64,000 bases of DNA from Limnohabitans sp. (GTDB lineage Bacteria > Bacteroidota > Bacteroidia > Flavobacteriales > Flavobacteriaceae): NCBI GenBank assembly GCA_030053945.1, contig JASGCW010000001.1:138148-202147 (forward strand). The letters run 5' to 3'. Positions within the stretch are counted from its first letter, which is position 1; the number at the start of each line of letters is the position of its first letter. Both the position numbers and the translations under genes were made by a program. This document shows positions 17,730 through 26,319 of this stretch, piece by piece. Below the pieces are notes generated by a model. The model was not told where the DNA came from. It did not search any database and saw only the letters and a program-made list of their open reading frames with translations.

Positions 17730-18014
17730 ATGAAAAAAACACTTTTAAGCTTAGCATTTGTTGCGGCTTTAATGACATCTTGCAAAGAAAAAACTCAAGA
17801 AGAAACTGGTGAAGCTGTAGATGCTGCTACTACTGAAGTAACAGAAGCTGTAGATACTGCTGCTGCTGAAGTTGATTCTGCTGCTGCTACTGTGGGTGAG
17901 GCTGTAGATAAAGCTGCTGATAAAGCTGTTGAAGCTGGAAAAGACGCTACTGCTGCTGGTGCTGCTAAAGTAGAAGAAGCTGCTAAAGATGTAAAAGAAG
18001 CTGCAAAAAAATAA
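17730..18014 (+). CDS. Ala/Glu-rich low-complexity lipoprotein
   Basis: A 94-residue lipoprotein: lipobox LMTSC (Cys18), then an almost uninterrupted Ala/Glu/Lys/Val/Asp/Thr sequence with recurring EAVDTAAAEVDSAAA-like units and a KDVKEAAKK tail. It should form a long amphipathic helix tethered in the outer or inner membrane. It is a clear paralog of the lipoprotein at 28676-28912: same signal peptide style (LSLAFVAA), same repeat and same Lys-rich end. The function is unknown; LEA-like or envelope-spacer roles are guesses. The coding text is GCT-rich and prone to slippage. Confidence 0.85.
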   Translation: MKKTLLSLAFVAALMTSCKEKTQEETGEAVDAATTEVTEAVDTAAAEVDSAAATVGEAVDKAADKAVEAGKDATAAGAAKVEEAAKDVKEAAKK

Positions 18015-18038
18015 TTTGCTAATCTTAATAAAAAAAGA

Positions 18039-18067
18039 AAATCCCGATATTCCATCGGGATTTTTTT
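18039..18067 (+). terminator. Terminator after the Ala/Glu-rich lipoprotein
   Basis: AAATCCCGAT, loop ATTCC, ATCGGGATTT, then seven T in all. It lies just before the galE stop codon on the other strand. Confidence 0.9.
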
Positions 18068-18071
18068 ATAT

Positions 18072-19085
18072 CTAGTTTCTAATTTTTTGCTCCCATTTCC
18101 AAGCACTTGAAAGTGCTTCTTCAAGAGTAGATTGAGCTTTCCAACCCAACACAGAATTTGCTTTTTCAGTATTTGCAAAAGCTTCTGTTATATCTCCTTC
18201 TCTTCTACCTACAATCTTATAAGCTAATTTTTGATTCGATACTTTTTCAAAGGCAGTAATCACCTCAAGTACAGAACTTCCAGTACCAGTACCAACATTA
18301 AAAGTTTCAACTGCTCCTAAATTTTTACCTTCAATTAATCTTTGTAACGCTACAACATGGGCTTTTGCCAAATCAACAACATGAATATAATCTCTAATAG
18401 CTGTACCATCTGGCGTAGGATAATCACTACCAAAAACAGATAATTCATTTCTTAGTCCAATTGCCGTTTGGGTAATAAAGGGCACTAAATTTTGTGGTAT
18501 TCCTAATGGCAACTCGCCAATTTCCGCAGATGGATGCGCCCCTATAGGATTAAAATAACGCAACAAAATTGAATTTATATTCGATACTTTGGCTACATCA
18601 CTAATAATTTCCTCTCCGATTTGTTTAGTATTCCCATAAGGCGACATCGCGCACTGTACGGGAGCATTTTCTGTTATAGGCATTTGTTCTGCTTGTCCGT
18701 ACACTGTACATGATGAGCTAAAAATAAAATTTGCTTTTGGCATTTTTTGCAACTCTTGTAATATGTAAACTAAAGCATTGATATTATTTTCATAATATAA
18801 CAATGGATTTTCAACACTTTCTCCAACAGCTTTACTAGCAGCAAAGTGAATAACTCCTGCTACATCAGTATGTGATTTAAAAAAATCTTGAACTGATTTT
18901 TTATCCCTTAAATCTATATTTTCAAACGCTGGTTTTTTTCCTGTAATTCTTTCAATACCATCTAAAACTTCAATCGAAGAATTAGATAAATTATCAACTA
19001 CAACAACTTCAAAACCTTGATTTTGAAGCTCGACTACAGTATGAGAACCAATAAAACCAAGCCCTCCAGTTACTAAAATTTTCAT
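18072..19085 (-). CDS. galE: UDP-glucose 4-epimerase GalE
   Basis: A 337-residue extended SDR epimerase. The NAD motif GGLGFIGSH is at the N-terminus, SSSCTVYG carries the catalytic Ser/Thr, and SPYGNTKQ holds the Tyr-x3-Lys pair. It interconverts UDP-glucose and UDP-galactose for surface glycans. It starts 36 bp after the upstream aminotransferase gene ends, so the two are probably co-transcribed. Confidence 0.92.
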   Translation of the reverse strand: MKILVTGGLGFIGSHTVVELQNQGFEVVVVDNLSNSSIEVLDGIERITGKKPAFENIDLRDKKSVQDFFKSHTDVAGVIHFAASKAVGESVENPLLYYENNINALVYILQELQKMPKANFIFSSSCTVYGQAEQMPITENAPVQCAMSPYGNTKQIGEEIISDVAKVSNINSILLRYFNPIGAHPSAEIGELPLGIPQNLVPFITQTAIGLRNELSVFGSDYPTPDGTAIRDYIHVVDLAKAHVVALQRLIEGKNLGAVETFNVGTGTGSSVLEVITAFEKVSNQKLAYKIVGRREGDITEAFANTEKANSVLGWKAQSTLEEALSSAWKWEQKIRN

Positions 19086-19121
19086 TTTTATGTTTGTTAC
19101 TTTTAATTTGTTTATAAATAT

Positions 19122-20249
19122 TTACAAAAACTCTAATACAGAATCTGTTATGAACTTTATTTGCTCATCATCTAATTCTGTATGCATAGGTAAAGCGATA
19201 ACTTCTTTCACTAACTGATTAGTTACTGGAAAATCGGCTTCATTATATCTTGAATCAGTATATGCTTTTTGACTATGCAATGGAATAGGGTAATAAATTG
19301 CACAAGGAATTTCTTTAGATTGCAAATATTGCATCAACTCATCACGTTTACCATTTGTAATTCGGATAACATATTGATGAAAAACATGATCATCAACATT
19401 ACTATCAAATTCAGGAACAACGATATTAGAATTTCCTGACAACGCATTATTATATTTTTGAGCAGCTTCCCTTCTGGCTTTTGCATATTGATCAAGATGA
19501 GGCAACTTTGCTTTTAGCACACCTGCTTGAATACTATCTAAACGAGAGTTTACTCCTACTACATCGTGATGGTAGCGTACGTACATTCCGTGATTTACAA
19601 TTCCACGTAAAGTATGAGCCAAATCATCATCGTTAGTAAAAATAGCCCCTCCATCACCATAACAACCTAAATTTTTTGAAGGGAAGAATGATGTAGAAGC
19701 GACGTGACCAATAGCACCAAGTTTAGTCTTAACACCATTTTTATCTATATAATTCGCCCCAATAGCTTGTGCGTTATCTTCAATCACAAACAAATTGTAC
19801 TCCTTAGCAATTTCCATTATAGCATCCATATTTGCCGCACGACCAAAAAGATGTACAGGAACAATTGCCTTTGTTTTTGGTGTAATAGCTTTCTTTATAG
19901 CCTCGATAGAAATATTCATCGAATTCATCTCTACATCAACCAGAACAGGAGTTAATTGCAGCAGGGCAATCACTTCTACAGTTGCTGCAAAAGTAAAATC
20001 GGCAGTAATAATTTCATCCCCTGGTTTTAACCCTAATCCCATCATAGCTATTTGAAGCGCATCAGTCCCATTTGCACAAGGAATTACGTGTTTTACATCC
20101 AAATATTTCTCTAAATCAGCTTGAAATTGATGCACCAACGGACCATTTATATATGTTGTAGTATCTAAAACTTCTTGAATAGAAGCATTTACTTCACCTT
20201 TTATTTTCTCATATTGACTTTTTAAGTCAACCATTTGTAACTTTCGCAT
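19122..20249 (-). CDS. DegT/DnrJ/EryC1/StrS-family sugar aminotransferase
   Basis: A 375-residue PLP enzyme from ATG 20249 (a TTG six bases upstream is also open). Family landmarks: PCANGTDALQIAM, EDNAQAIGA, and STSFFPSKNLGCYGDGGA, whose Lys binds PLP. The C-terminus includes PIPLHSQKAY. Such enzymes aminate keto-sugar nucleotides for lipopolysaccharide, capsule or glycoprotein glycans. Gene order with galE and the nearby waaA suggests LPS or surface-glycan work; the exact sugar is unknown. Confidence 0.9.
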   Translation of the reverse strand: MRKLQMVDLKSQYEKIKGEVNASIQEVLDTTTYINGPLVHQFQADLEKYLDVKHVIPCANGTDALQIAMMGLGLKPGDEIITADFTFAATVEVIALLQLTPVLVDVEMNSMNISIEAIKKAITPKTKAIVPVHLFGRAANMDAIMEIAKEYNLFVIEDNAQAIGANYIDKNGVKTKLGAIGHVASTSFFPSKNLGCYGDGGAIFTNDDDLAHTLRGIVNHGMYVRYHHDVVGVNSRLDSIQAGVLKAKLPHLDQYAKARREAAQKYNNALSGNSNIVVPEFDSNVDDHVFHQYVIRITNGKRDELMQYLQSKEIPCAIYYPIPLHSQKAYTDSRYNEADFPVTNQLVKEVIALPMHTELDDEQIKFITDSVLEFL

Positions 20250-20343
20250 CGTCAAAAAATTTAGTTTGCAAAGCTACTAATTTAATGGCTTTTTTGATAA
20301 ATTTTAGAAAACTAATGTATTTTAGCCTCATAAAAAATTGATT

Positions 20344-21570
20344 ATGTTTTTTCTTTATACTTTATTGGTTGAGATTGTACAACAATTATTGAAAATTGTT
20401 GCGCTATTTAGCCCAAAAATCAAATTGTTTGTTGAAGGGAGAAAAACTACTTTTTCAACATTACAATCAAAACTTCAAAAATCCGATAAAACAATTTGGT
20501 TTCACGCTGCCTCCTTAGGCGAGTACGAACAAGGATTGCCAGTTATTGAAAAAATGAAAAATCAATTTCCAAATCACAAAATTGTGGTAACTTTCTTTTC
20601 TCCTTCTGGTTATGAAGTTAGAAAAAACAATACTGTTGCAGATGTAACCATTTATCTCCCACTAGACACTAAAACCAATGCCAAAAAATTTATTGATACA
20701 GTTAATCCCGAAATAGCTTTCTTCATCAAATATGAATACTGGCCTAATTATTTGAATGAACTTAAAAATCGCCAAATTAAAACCTATTTAATTTCAGGAA
20801 TATTTAGAGAAAAACAATCTTTTTTCAAATGGTATGGTGGGTTTTATAGAAATGCTTTAAAAAGTTTCAATCATTTTTTTGTACAAAACGATTTATCCAA
20901 AAATTTACTTCAAAAGATTGGCTTCAATAATGTAACTGTATCTGGCGACACTCGTTTTGACAGAGTAGTATCAATTCTTGAAAGAGACAACTCATTAAAT
21001 TTTATTGAAGAGTTTAAAAACAACACAACCACTATTGTCATTGGAAGTTCGTGGCCTAAAGACGAAGATATATTAGTTAACTACATCAATTCTTCAAATC
21101 ACAATACAAAATTCATCATTGCTCCTCACAACATAAAGGAAGAACAAATCTCCAACCTCAAATCACAAATCACCAAAAAGAATGTACTGTTTTCTGAAAA
21201 AGAGAACAAAAACCTTTCAGAATTTGACGTTTTCATCATTGACTCCATTGGCATTTTAACTAAAATATACAGCTATGCTGACATAGCTTATGTAGGAGGC
21301 GGGTTTGGTAATCCAGGTGTTCACAACATCTTAGAACCAGCGACATTTGGAGTACCTATTATTATAGGCCCTAATTTCTCTCATTTTGCTGAAGCAACCG
21401 CCTTAGTACAACAAGAAGGCTGTATTTCCATTTCAAATCAAGTAGAATTGAATCAAGCATTTAATTTATTAATACAAAATGAAGATGAACGATATGAAAA
21501 AGGACATATATGCAGCACTTTTGTACAAATGAATAAAGGCGCTACAGAAAAGATTTTGAAAAAAATCTAA
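20344..21570 (+). CDS. waaA: 3-deoxy-D-manno-octulosonic acid (Kdo) transferase WaaA
   Basis: A 408-residue glycosyltransferase starting at ATG 20344. A membrane anchor occupies residues 1-20. The catalytic-Glu region WFHAASLGEYEQGLPVIE and the CMP-Kdo-binding end (YVGGGFGNPGVHNILEPA, GPNFSHFAEA) are intact. It adds Kdo to lipid A precursor at the inner membrane. It is divergent from the aminotransferase-galE pair, and its stop abuts the convergent response regulator stop. Confidence 0.92.
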   Translation: MFFLYTLLVEIVQQLLKIVALFSPKIKLFVEGRKTTFSTLQSKLQKSDKTIWFHAASLGEYEQGLPVIEKMKNQFPNHKIVVTFFSPSGYEVRKNNTVADVTIYLPLDTKTNAKKFIDTVNPEIAFFIKYEYWPNYLNELKNRQIKTYLISGIFREKQSFFKWYGGFYRNALKSFNHFFVQNDLSKNLLQKIGFNNVTVSGDTRFDRVVSILERDNSLNFIEEFKNNTTTIVIGSSWPKDEDILVNYINSSNHNTKFIIAPHNIKEEQISNLKSQITKKNVLFSEKENKNLSEFDVFIIDSIGILTKIYSYADIAYVGGGFGNPGVHNILEPATFGVPIIIGPNFSHFAEATALVQQEGCISISNQVELNQAFNLLIQNEDERYEKGHICSTFVQMNKGATEKILKKI

Positions 21571-22290
21571 CTATAGACTCATCAATTCTTTAAACAAACT
21601 CGATTGTCTTCTTGATATTTCAATTTTTGTATTATCCTTTAAATGAACTAAAAGATTACCGCTAAACCACAAATCTATATTTTGAATATAGGTCGTATTT
21701 ATAATTTGATTTCGATTTGCTCTAAAAAATTCATCTGGTAATTTTTTTTCAATTTGGTTCAGAGATTTGTTTAGTAAAGCCTTTTCATTATTAAAATACA
21801 CCTTAGTGTAATTACCTTCTACTTCAAACAGATAAATATCCCCTATTTTTATCAACCAGCATTTTTCACCATCTTTTATAAATATTTGATTTGAATTTTT
21901 GAGTTTGTTTTCAGCTTGTTCTTCTTTGGCATCTAATTTTGCTTTTACCTTTTCTATTGCTTTAGAAAAACGAGAGGCACTAACTGGTTTCATCAAATAA
22001 TCCAAGGCATTGTATTCAAAAGATTTAATAGCATATTCGTCAAAAGCGGTTGTAAAAACCGTAATAGGAACATCATCTAGCATTTCTAACAATTCAAACC
22101 CATCTTTTTCAGGCATATTAATGTCTAAAAAAATCAAATCAGGCTTATGTTTAGTAATCAACTCGTATGCTTTATCAACATTTTCTGCTTCGGCAATCAC
22201 TTCAATTTCTGGATAATCTTTAATCAATTCTTTCAACTCGTTTCTGGCTAAACGAGAATCTTCAACAATTATCGTCTGTATCTTTTTCAT
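21571..22290 (-). CDS. LytTR-family response regulator
   Basis: A 239-residue regulator. The receiver domain has EDSRLAR (acidic pocket), phospho-acceptor Asp56 in LIFLDINMPEKDG, and the T/K switch region (FTTAFDEYA; YLMKPVS). A LytTR DNA-binding domain fills about residues 140-235 (IFIKDGEKCWLI, FEVEGNYTKVYF, FFRANRNQIINT). It is 6 bp downstream of its kinase gene and forms a two-component operon with it. Confidence 0.93.
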   Translation of the reverse strand: MKKIQTIIVEDSRLARNELKELIKDYPEIEVIAEAENVDKAYELITKHKPDLIFLDINMPEKDGFELLEMLDDVPITVFTTAFDEYAIKSFEYNALDYLMKPVSASRFSKAIEKVKAKLDAKEEQAENKLKNSNQIFIKDGEKCWLIKIGDIYLFEVEGNYTKVYFNNEKALLNKSLNQIEKKLPDEFFRANRNQIINTTYIQNIDLWFSGNLLVHLKDNTKIEISRRQSSLFKELMSL

Positions 22291-22296
22291 TTGCTA

Positions 22297-23376
22297 TTAA
22301 GTTAATGGAATTGTAATGGTGGCTATCACATAATTTTCTACTTCTTTCAAATCAAAATTAGCTTTTCCACCATATAATAATTTTAAACGAGAGGCTATAT
22401 TCTTCAGTCCTATCTGGGTTGAATTAGAACTAATACTCAGTCTTCCTGTATTCATCACTTCTACTACTAATTTGTCATTTTGAATATTAGTTTTCACCTT
22501 AACCAGTCCTCCTTCTTTAAGATTTGAAACACCGTGTTTTACTGCATTTTCAACTAACATTTGTAGAATCATAGGAGGAATTTTAAGTGACAAGGTTTCT
22601 GAAGCTACTTCTTCTATATATTCTAAACGTTCCTCTAATTGAATTTTAGAAATGTGTATGTAATTTTCTACCATTTCCATTTCTTCTTCTAATCGGATTT
22701 CGTGCAAATCATTTTTAGTCAACGAATAGCGTAACATTTCAGAAAGCCTAGTTATCATTTCTCTTGAACGAGATGGGTCTTCTAGAATTAATCCTCGAAT
22801 GTTATTTAAACTATTAAACATAAAATGTGGATTTATTTGCCCTTTTAAAGAATTTAAAGTACTCTCTTTTAAATCCGACTCTAATTCCAATTGTTTAATA
22901 CGAATTTCCTTAAGATACTTAATTACTTTATATGCCATGATTACAAAAAGCCATACTAAAAAGGCGACAGTAAAAATTGGAACATTAGCCAATTTCATAA
23001 TCCCATTGAGGTTATTTTCTCTTTCTAAGTAATACCTTAGAGGGATATTTAAAAAAGGCCATAATAGCAGTTGATAAATAACCTGAGTGATTACAAAACA
23101 TATTATTAACCAAAGCAATGATTTTTTGGTTATTTTTTTAATTTCAACTTTATAATCTACAGCAAAAAGTATTATATAAGACAATGTGAATCCTAAAAAG
23201 CCACAAATTAATCCTTCTATAATTAGATATTGGAACCTATTCCATTCGCTAGGACTCCATTCTTCTAATTTAGACAAATTATATGAAACTTTATCAAATG
23301 TTAGCGTTGAGAAAATATATAGTTGCCAACCAAAAAAATTGAGTAAATGATATTTCCAGTTTGTAATTAACTTCAT
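22297..23376 (-). CDS. LytS-like sensor histidine kinase
   Basis: A 359-residue membrane kinase. Four hydrophobic segments lie at about 11-27, 52-73, 87-108 and 132-150, with no periplasmic sensor domain. The His_kinase (PF06580) motif GQINPHFMFNSLNNIR holds His184, and the ATPase domain has MILQMLVENAVKHG and IGLKNIASRL. It partners with the LytTR regulator 6 bp downstream. The stimulus is unknown. Confidence 0.92.
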   Translation of the reverse strand: MKLITNWKYHLLNFFGWQLYIFSTLTFDKVSYNLSKLEEWSPSEWNRFQYLIIEGLICGFLGFTLSYIILFAVDYKVEIKKITKKSLLWLIICFVITQVIYQLLLWPFLNIPLRYYLERENNLNGIMKLANVPIFTVAFLVWLFVIMAYKVIKYLKEIRIKQLELESDLKESTLNSLKGQINPHFMFNSLNNIRGLILEDPSRSREMITRLSEMLRYSLTKNDLHEIRLEEEMEMVENYIHISKIQLEERLEYIEEVASETLSLKIPPMILQMLVENAVKHGVSNLKEGGLVKVKTNIQNDKLVVEVMNTGRLSISSNSTQIGLKNIASRLKLLYGGKANFDLKEVENYVIATITIPLT

Positions 23377-24139
23377 TTAAAAGAAAATTGCGATTATAAA
23401 GTTCACAATGGATTCCATCAAATATAAGATAAATTGTATCATATCGTTTTTAATTTAGAATATTAATAAATCGAGGTCTATTTGAAGATTAGAAATTAAT
23501 TATTTTTTATTTTTTATTTTAAGAACTTCACTTCCTATTCAAACGAGAACCAAGTTACTTTTTAGCTTTATAATCAAAAAGACCTCTGATTTATTGTGAC
23601 AACAACTTTAATATTTTATCCTAATATTATTAATAGGAAAATTTTCTATAAATGCTTTCTAGTTTTAATTTGTTGTTTAAAGATTGTTTTTACTTTTCGT
23701 TTTTTGATTGATGATTGAAAGTACAAACGTGATTCCTTTTCCTATTCAAAAAGATGATATTAATTCATTTCATACTTTCCTCTATATAACCAATTTACAA
23801 AGGTGTGTTTTTGAAATCTCATTTTTTATTTCCTTCTTTAATTTGTTTATTGATTTTGTTGAGACAAATTTACGCAACTTCTATCTTGATTTTCTTACAA
23901 AATGATAAACGGTAATTTTAAAATGATGAATGGTTTACTAAAAGTAATTAGATCATTTTTCAAAAGAACTAAAAACTTTCTACATTTTTAAATATATAAG
24001 TTAATACAAAAGTAAGATTACAAAAACCACAAACAAAATAGGCCGCCCAAAAACATTTGGAGCAGCCTATCAGGATTAATTTATCGAATGATCTACACAT
24101 TAAATTAAGTAAACCATTACGCCTTTTCTAACTTAGAAC
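23377..24139. other. 763-bp intergenic region upstream of the LytS-like kinase
   Basis: AT-rich spacer between two minus-strand genes. I see no convincing gene; a 65-codon plus-strand frame at 23708 has no recognisable protein content. An imperfect palindrome CCTAATATTATTAATAGG lies near 23621-23638. The left part must hold the kinase promoter, but no clear TAnnTTTG could be fixed. The right part holds the chitinase terminator. Confidence 0.5.
24039..24070 (-). terminator. Terminator of the chitinase gene
   Basis: On the minus strand TAGGCTGCTCCAAA pairs imperfectly with TTTGGGCGGCCTA, followed by TTTTG and further T-rich text. Confidence 0.7.
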
Positions 24140-25801
24140 TTAATTAACTATCTTCTTTGTAACCGTTGAACCGTTTTTAAAGTTAACACGAACGATGTAA
24201 ACATTATTTTTCAAGAAATTATTTGAAATTACCACACTCGTTTCATTAATATTATCCATACTCAAAACATTAGTTCCTAGTAAAGAGTAAACAGTAATTT
24301 TATCAATCATCTCATTAGAATTCACGACAAATTGTTGATTATTATTAAAAAAAACTTTTGTTTTACTTTGTAATTCACTATCAAAATCATTTGTACCTAA
24401 AGTACTAAAAGTTGTATTTATTTGAGTTAATAAAACTACAGAATTACTTTCTCTTGTGTCTTGAGACAATTCCCAAATCATACCTCCAGCTAAATTTTTA
24501 TTCATTATGAACTTACATTTTTCATCTATAGATTGTTTATCATCGTAAGTTACAAACTGATTAGTAGTTTGATTATATAGATAAGGGACTTTACAGGTAT
24601 TATCCCAATAACGAACCCATCCTGCTGCTGCAGCAGTTGAATTTACCGTATCCATTCCTGGATTTAGATAATGATGCGGTGTAGTTCCCACTCCTCCTGA
24701 AAGATCACAGAACTCGATACTACCTGAAAACTCACAAGTTATTGTATCCCATGTTCCTTGAGGAGGAACTGGATTAGTACATCCTCCTGAAGTTACTCTT
24801 GGAGCTGATACAAACAACCCAGGCAAACTAGGAACCGAACCTGTACCTGCAACATTATTAAACAATTTACCATAAAAAGGCAACCCCATTACTAATTTAT
24901 TGGCAGGAATCCCTATTTGGTTTAAATAAATATCTACAAGTTTGTCAAGACTTTGTGGTTTAGTAGCGTGATGCAAAGGATCTGACGCGTTCCCACTTCC
25001 ATATAAAGGCGCATTATAACATGTTTTATCGTACCAATTTCCACCAAAATCATAGCCAAAAAAAGTTATAAAATCACAATAAGTAGTCAAATCTTCAGTA
25101 AAGCCTGCTGGTCTATTATTAGGACCTATATATTGATCTACTACATCATTCACATTATTGCCAGCTGCAATTGTAATTAACTTATTTGGCATTGCTTGAC
25201 GCATCGCTTTTACTAATAACACAAAATTTTTATGATCATCTACTGTGTGAGGCTGTGCAGGAATATTAGCCCAATTAATTGTTTCCGTTCCATCTGTTCC
25301 TCCTCTCACTGGATATTCCCAATCTATATCAAAACCATCTAAAAAGGGATATGTTACTAAAAAGTTAGCCATATCATTAGCTAAAGCTGTTCTAGCAGCA
25401 GGATCCGCTGCAACGGCTGGTAATTTTTGGGATCTCGTCCATCCTCCAACAGAAATTAATATTTTTAAATGAGGATAAGCTGTTTTTAAATTCTTCAAAT
25501 CATAAAAATTACCTTTTACTGGGGCATTCCAAGGTGCACCAGTTTCAGTATGTTCAAAATCTGCATGAGGATCTAATGATTTTAATTTTGTGTTTTGAGG
25601 TGCACTAGCATTATAATCTACATCAAAGAATGCATAATTTAAATGTGTTAATTTATTACCATTAATCCTGTTAGCATTATAATCTCTAGCATAAATTGCC
25701 CATTGTGCATAATACCCAACAACTTTCTTATTATGCGCTGGTTGTGCATAATTAATTAAAGAAGCTAACAATAAAATTTTCCAAAATATTATTTTTCTCA
25801 T
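24140..25801 (-). CDS. T9SS-secreted GH18 chitinase
   Basis: A 553-residue secreted enzyme. A signal peptide (1-19, ending INYAQ) is followed by a glycoside hydrolase 18 barrel: VVGYYAQWAIYARDY, LTHLNYAFFD, ILISVGGWT, and the catalytic DGFDIDWE (Asp155, Asp158, Asp160, Glu162). The barrel ends near GGMIWELSQDTRES. A T9SS type A sorting domain covers about 475-553 (FVVNSNEMIDKITVYSLLG; NVYIVRVNF). It should cut chitin outside the cell. There is no carbohydrate-binding module and no PUL-type neighbour. Confidence 0.93.
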   Translation of the reverse strand: MRKIIFWKILLLASLINYAQPAHNKKVVGYYAQWAIYARDYNANRINGNKLTHLNYAFFDVDYNASAPQNTKLKSLDPHADFEHTETGAPWNAPVKGNFYDLKNLKTAYPHLKILISVGGWTRSQKLPAVAADPAARTALANDMANFLVTYPFLDGFDIDWEYPVRGGTDGTETINWANIPAQPHTVDDHKNFVLLVKAMRQAMPNKLITIAAGNNVNDVVDQYIGPNNRPAGFTEDLTTYCDFITFFGYDFGGNWYDKTCYNAPLYGSGNASDPLHHATKPQSLDKLVDIYLNQIGIPANKLVMGLPFYGKLFNNVAGTGSVPSLPGLFVSAPRVTSGGCTNPVPPQGTWDTITCEFSGSIEFCDLSGGVGTTPHHYLNPGMDTVNSTAAAAGWVRYWDNTCKVPYLYNQTTNQFVTYDDKQSIDEKCKFIMNKNLAGGMIWELSQDTRESNSVVLLTQINTTFSTLGTNDFDSELQSKTKVFFNNNQQFVVNSNEMIDKITVYSLLGTNVLSMDNINETSVVISNNFLKNNVYIVRVNFKNGSTVTKKIVN

Positions 25802-26319
25802 AATTTTTATTTTTTTGCATAATTATATATTTTTCGAAAAAAAGAAACAACGGTTTTCAACCGTTTTAATTTTACATCGTTTTTACTTTTTCTTAACACT
25901 CAAATGTAATTTTAAAAAAAACTTCATTAAGAAAAATTAAACCAAATGCTTAACATTTTAAACAAACAGCAAAATAAATATGCAAAAATGAGATATTTCT
26001 TATAAATACACCCGTTTTATTATACATATCCACATTCAATAAGCCAAATCCACTTTAAAACACAAACACTCTAAATCCTCAAGACCTAACAGATGAATCA
26101 ATTTGTGGTGGCTAAAACAAACTTAAACAACAACTTATTTTATTGGACCTTATAGAAATAAGCGTCGCTATAAATAAGACGAAAGTACGCTCCAAATAAA
26201 ATTGTAGTCAAAAAATTGTAAATTGCGCACGTATTAAACATAATTCAGCTTTTTAAAATGTAAAAAACATATTACTTGCGCTGTACATTTTACTGAATTC
26301 AAAACAAAAAAAGAATTAA
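25802..26319. other. 518-bp divergent intergenic region
   Basis: Promoter region between the chitinase (minus) and the S46 peptidase (plus). Seen: the chitinase -7 element and leader hairpin on the left. On the right, no TAnnTTTG of good quality was found for the peptidase. No gene is seen between. Confidence 0.5.
25849..25865 (-). promoter_or_regulatory. Hairpin in the chitinase 5' leader
   Basis: A 7-3-7 inverted repeat with arms AACGGTT and AACCGTT lies about 50 bp upstream of the chitinase ATG. It is downstream of TACATTTG (25908-25901, minus strand), the likely -7 element, so it would be transcribed. It could be a leader structure or an operator. Confidence 0.45.

Noticed and set aside
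17795..18178. 127-codon minus-strand ORF over the Ala/Glu lipoprotein and galE end
   Set aside because: Antisense of low-complexity GCT-rich DNA overlapping two well-supported genes.
23708..23905. 65-codon plus-strand ORF in the region upstream of the LytS-like kinase
   Set aside because: No signal, motif or homologous look; its AT-rich text is like the surrounding spacer.
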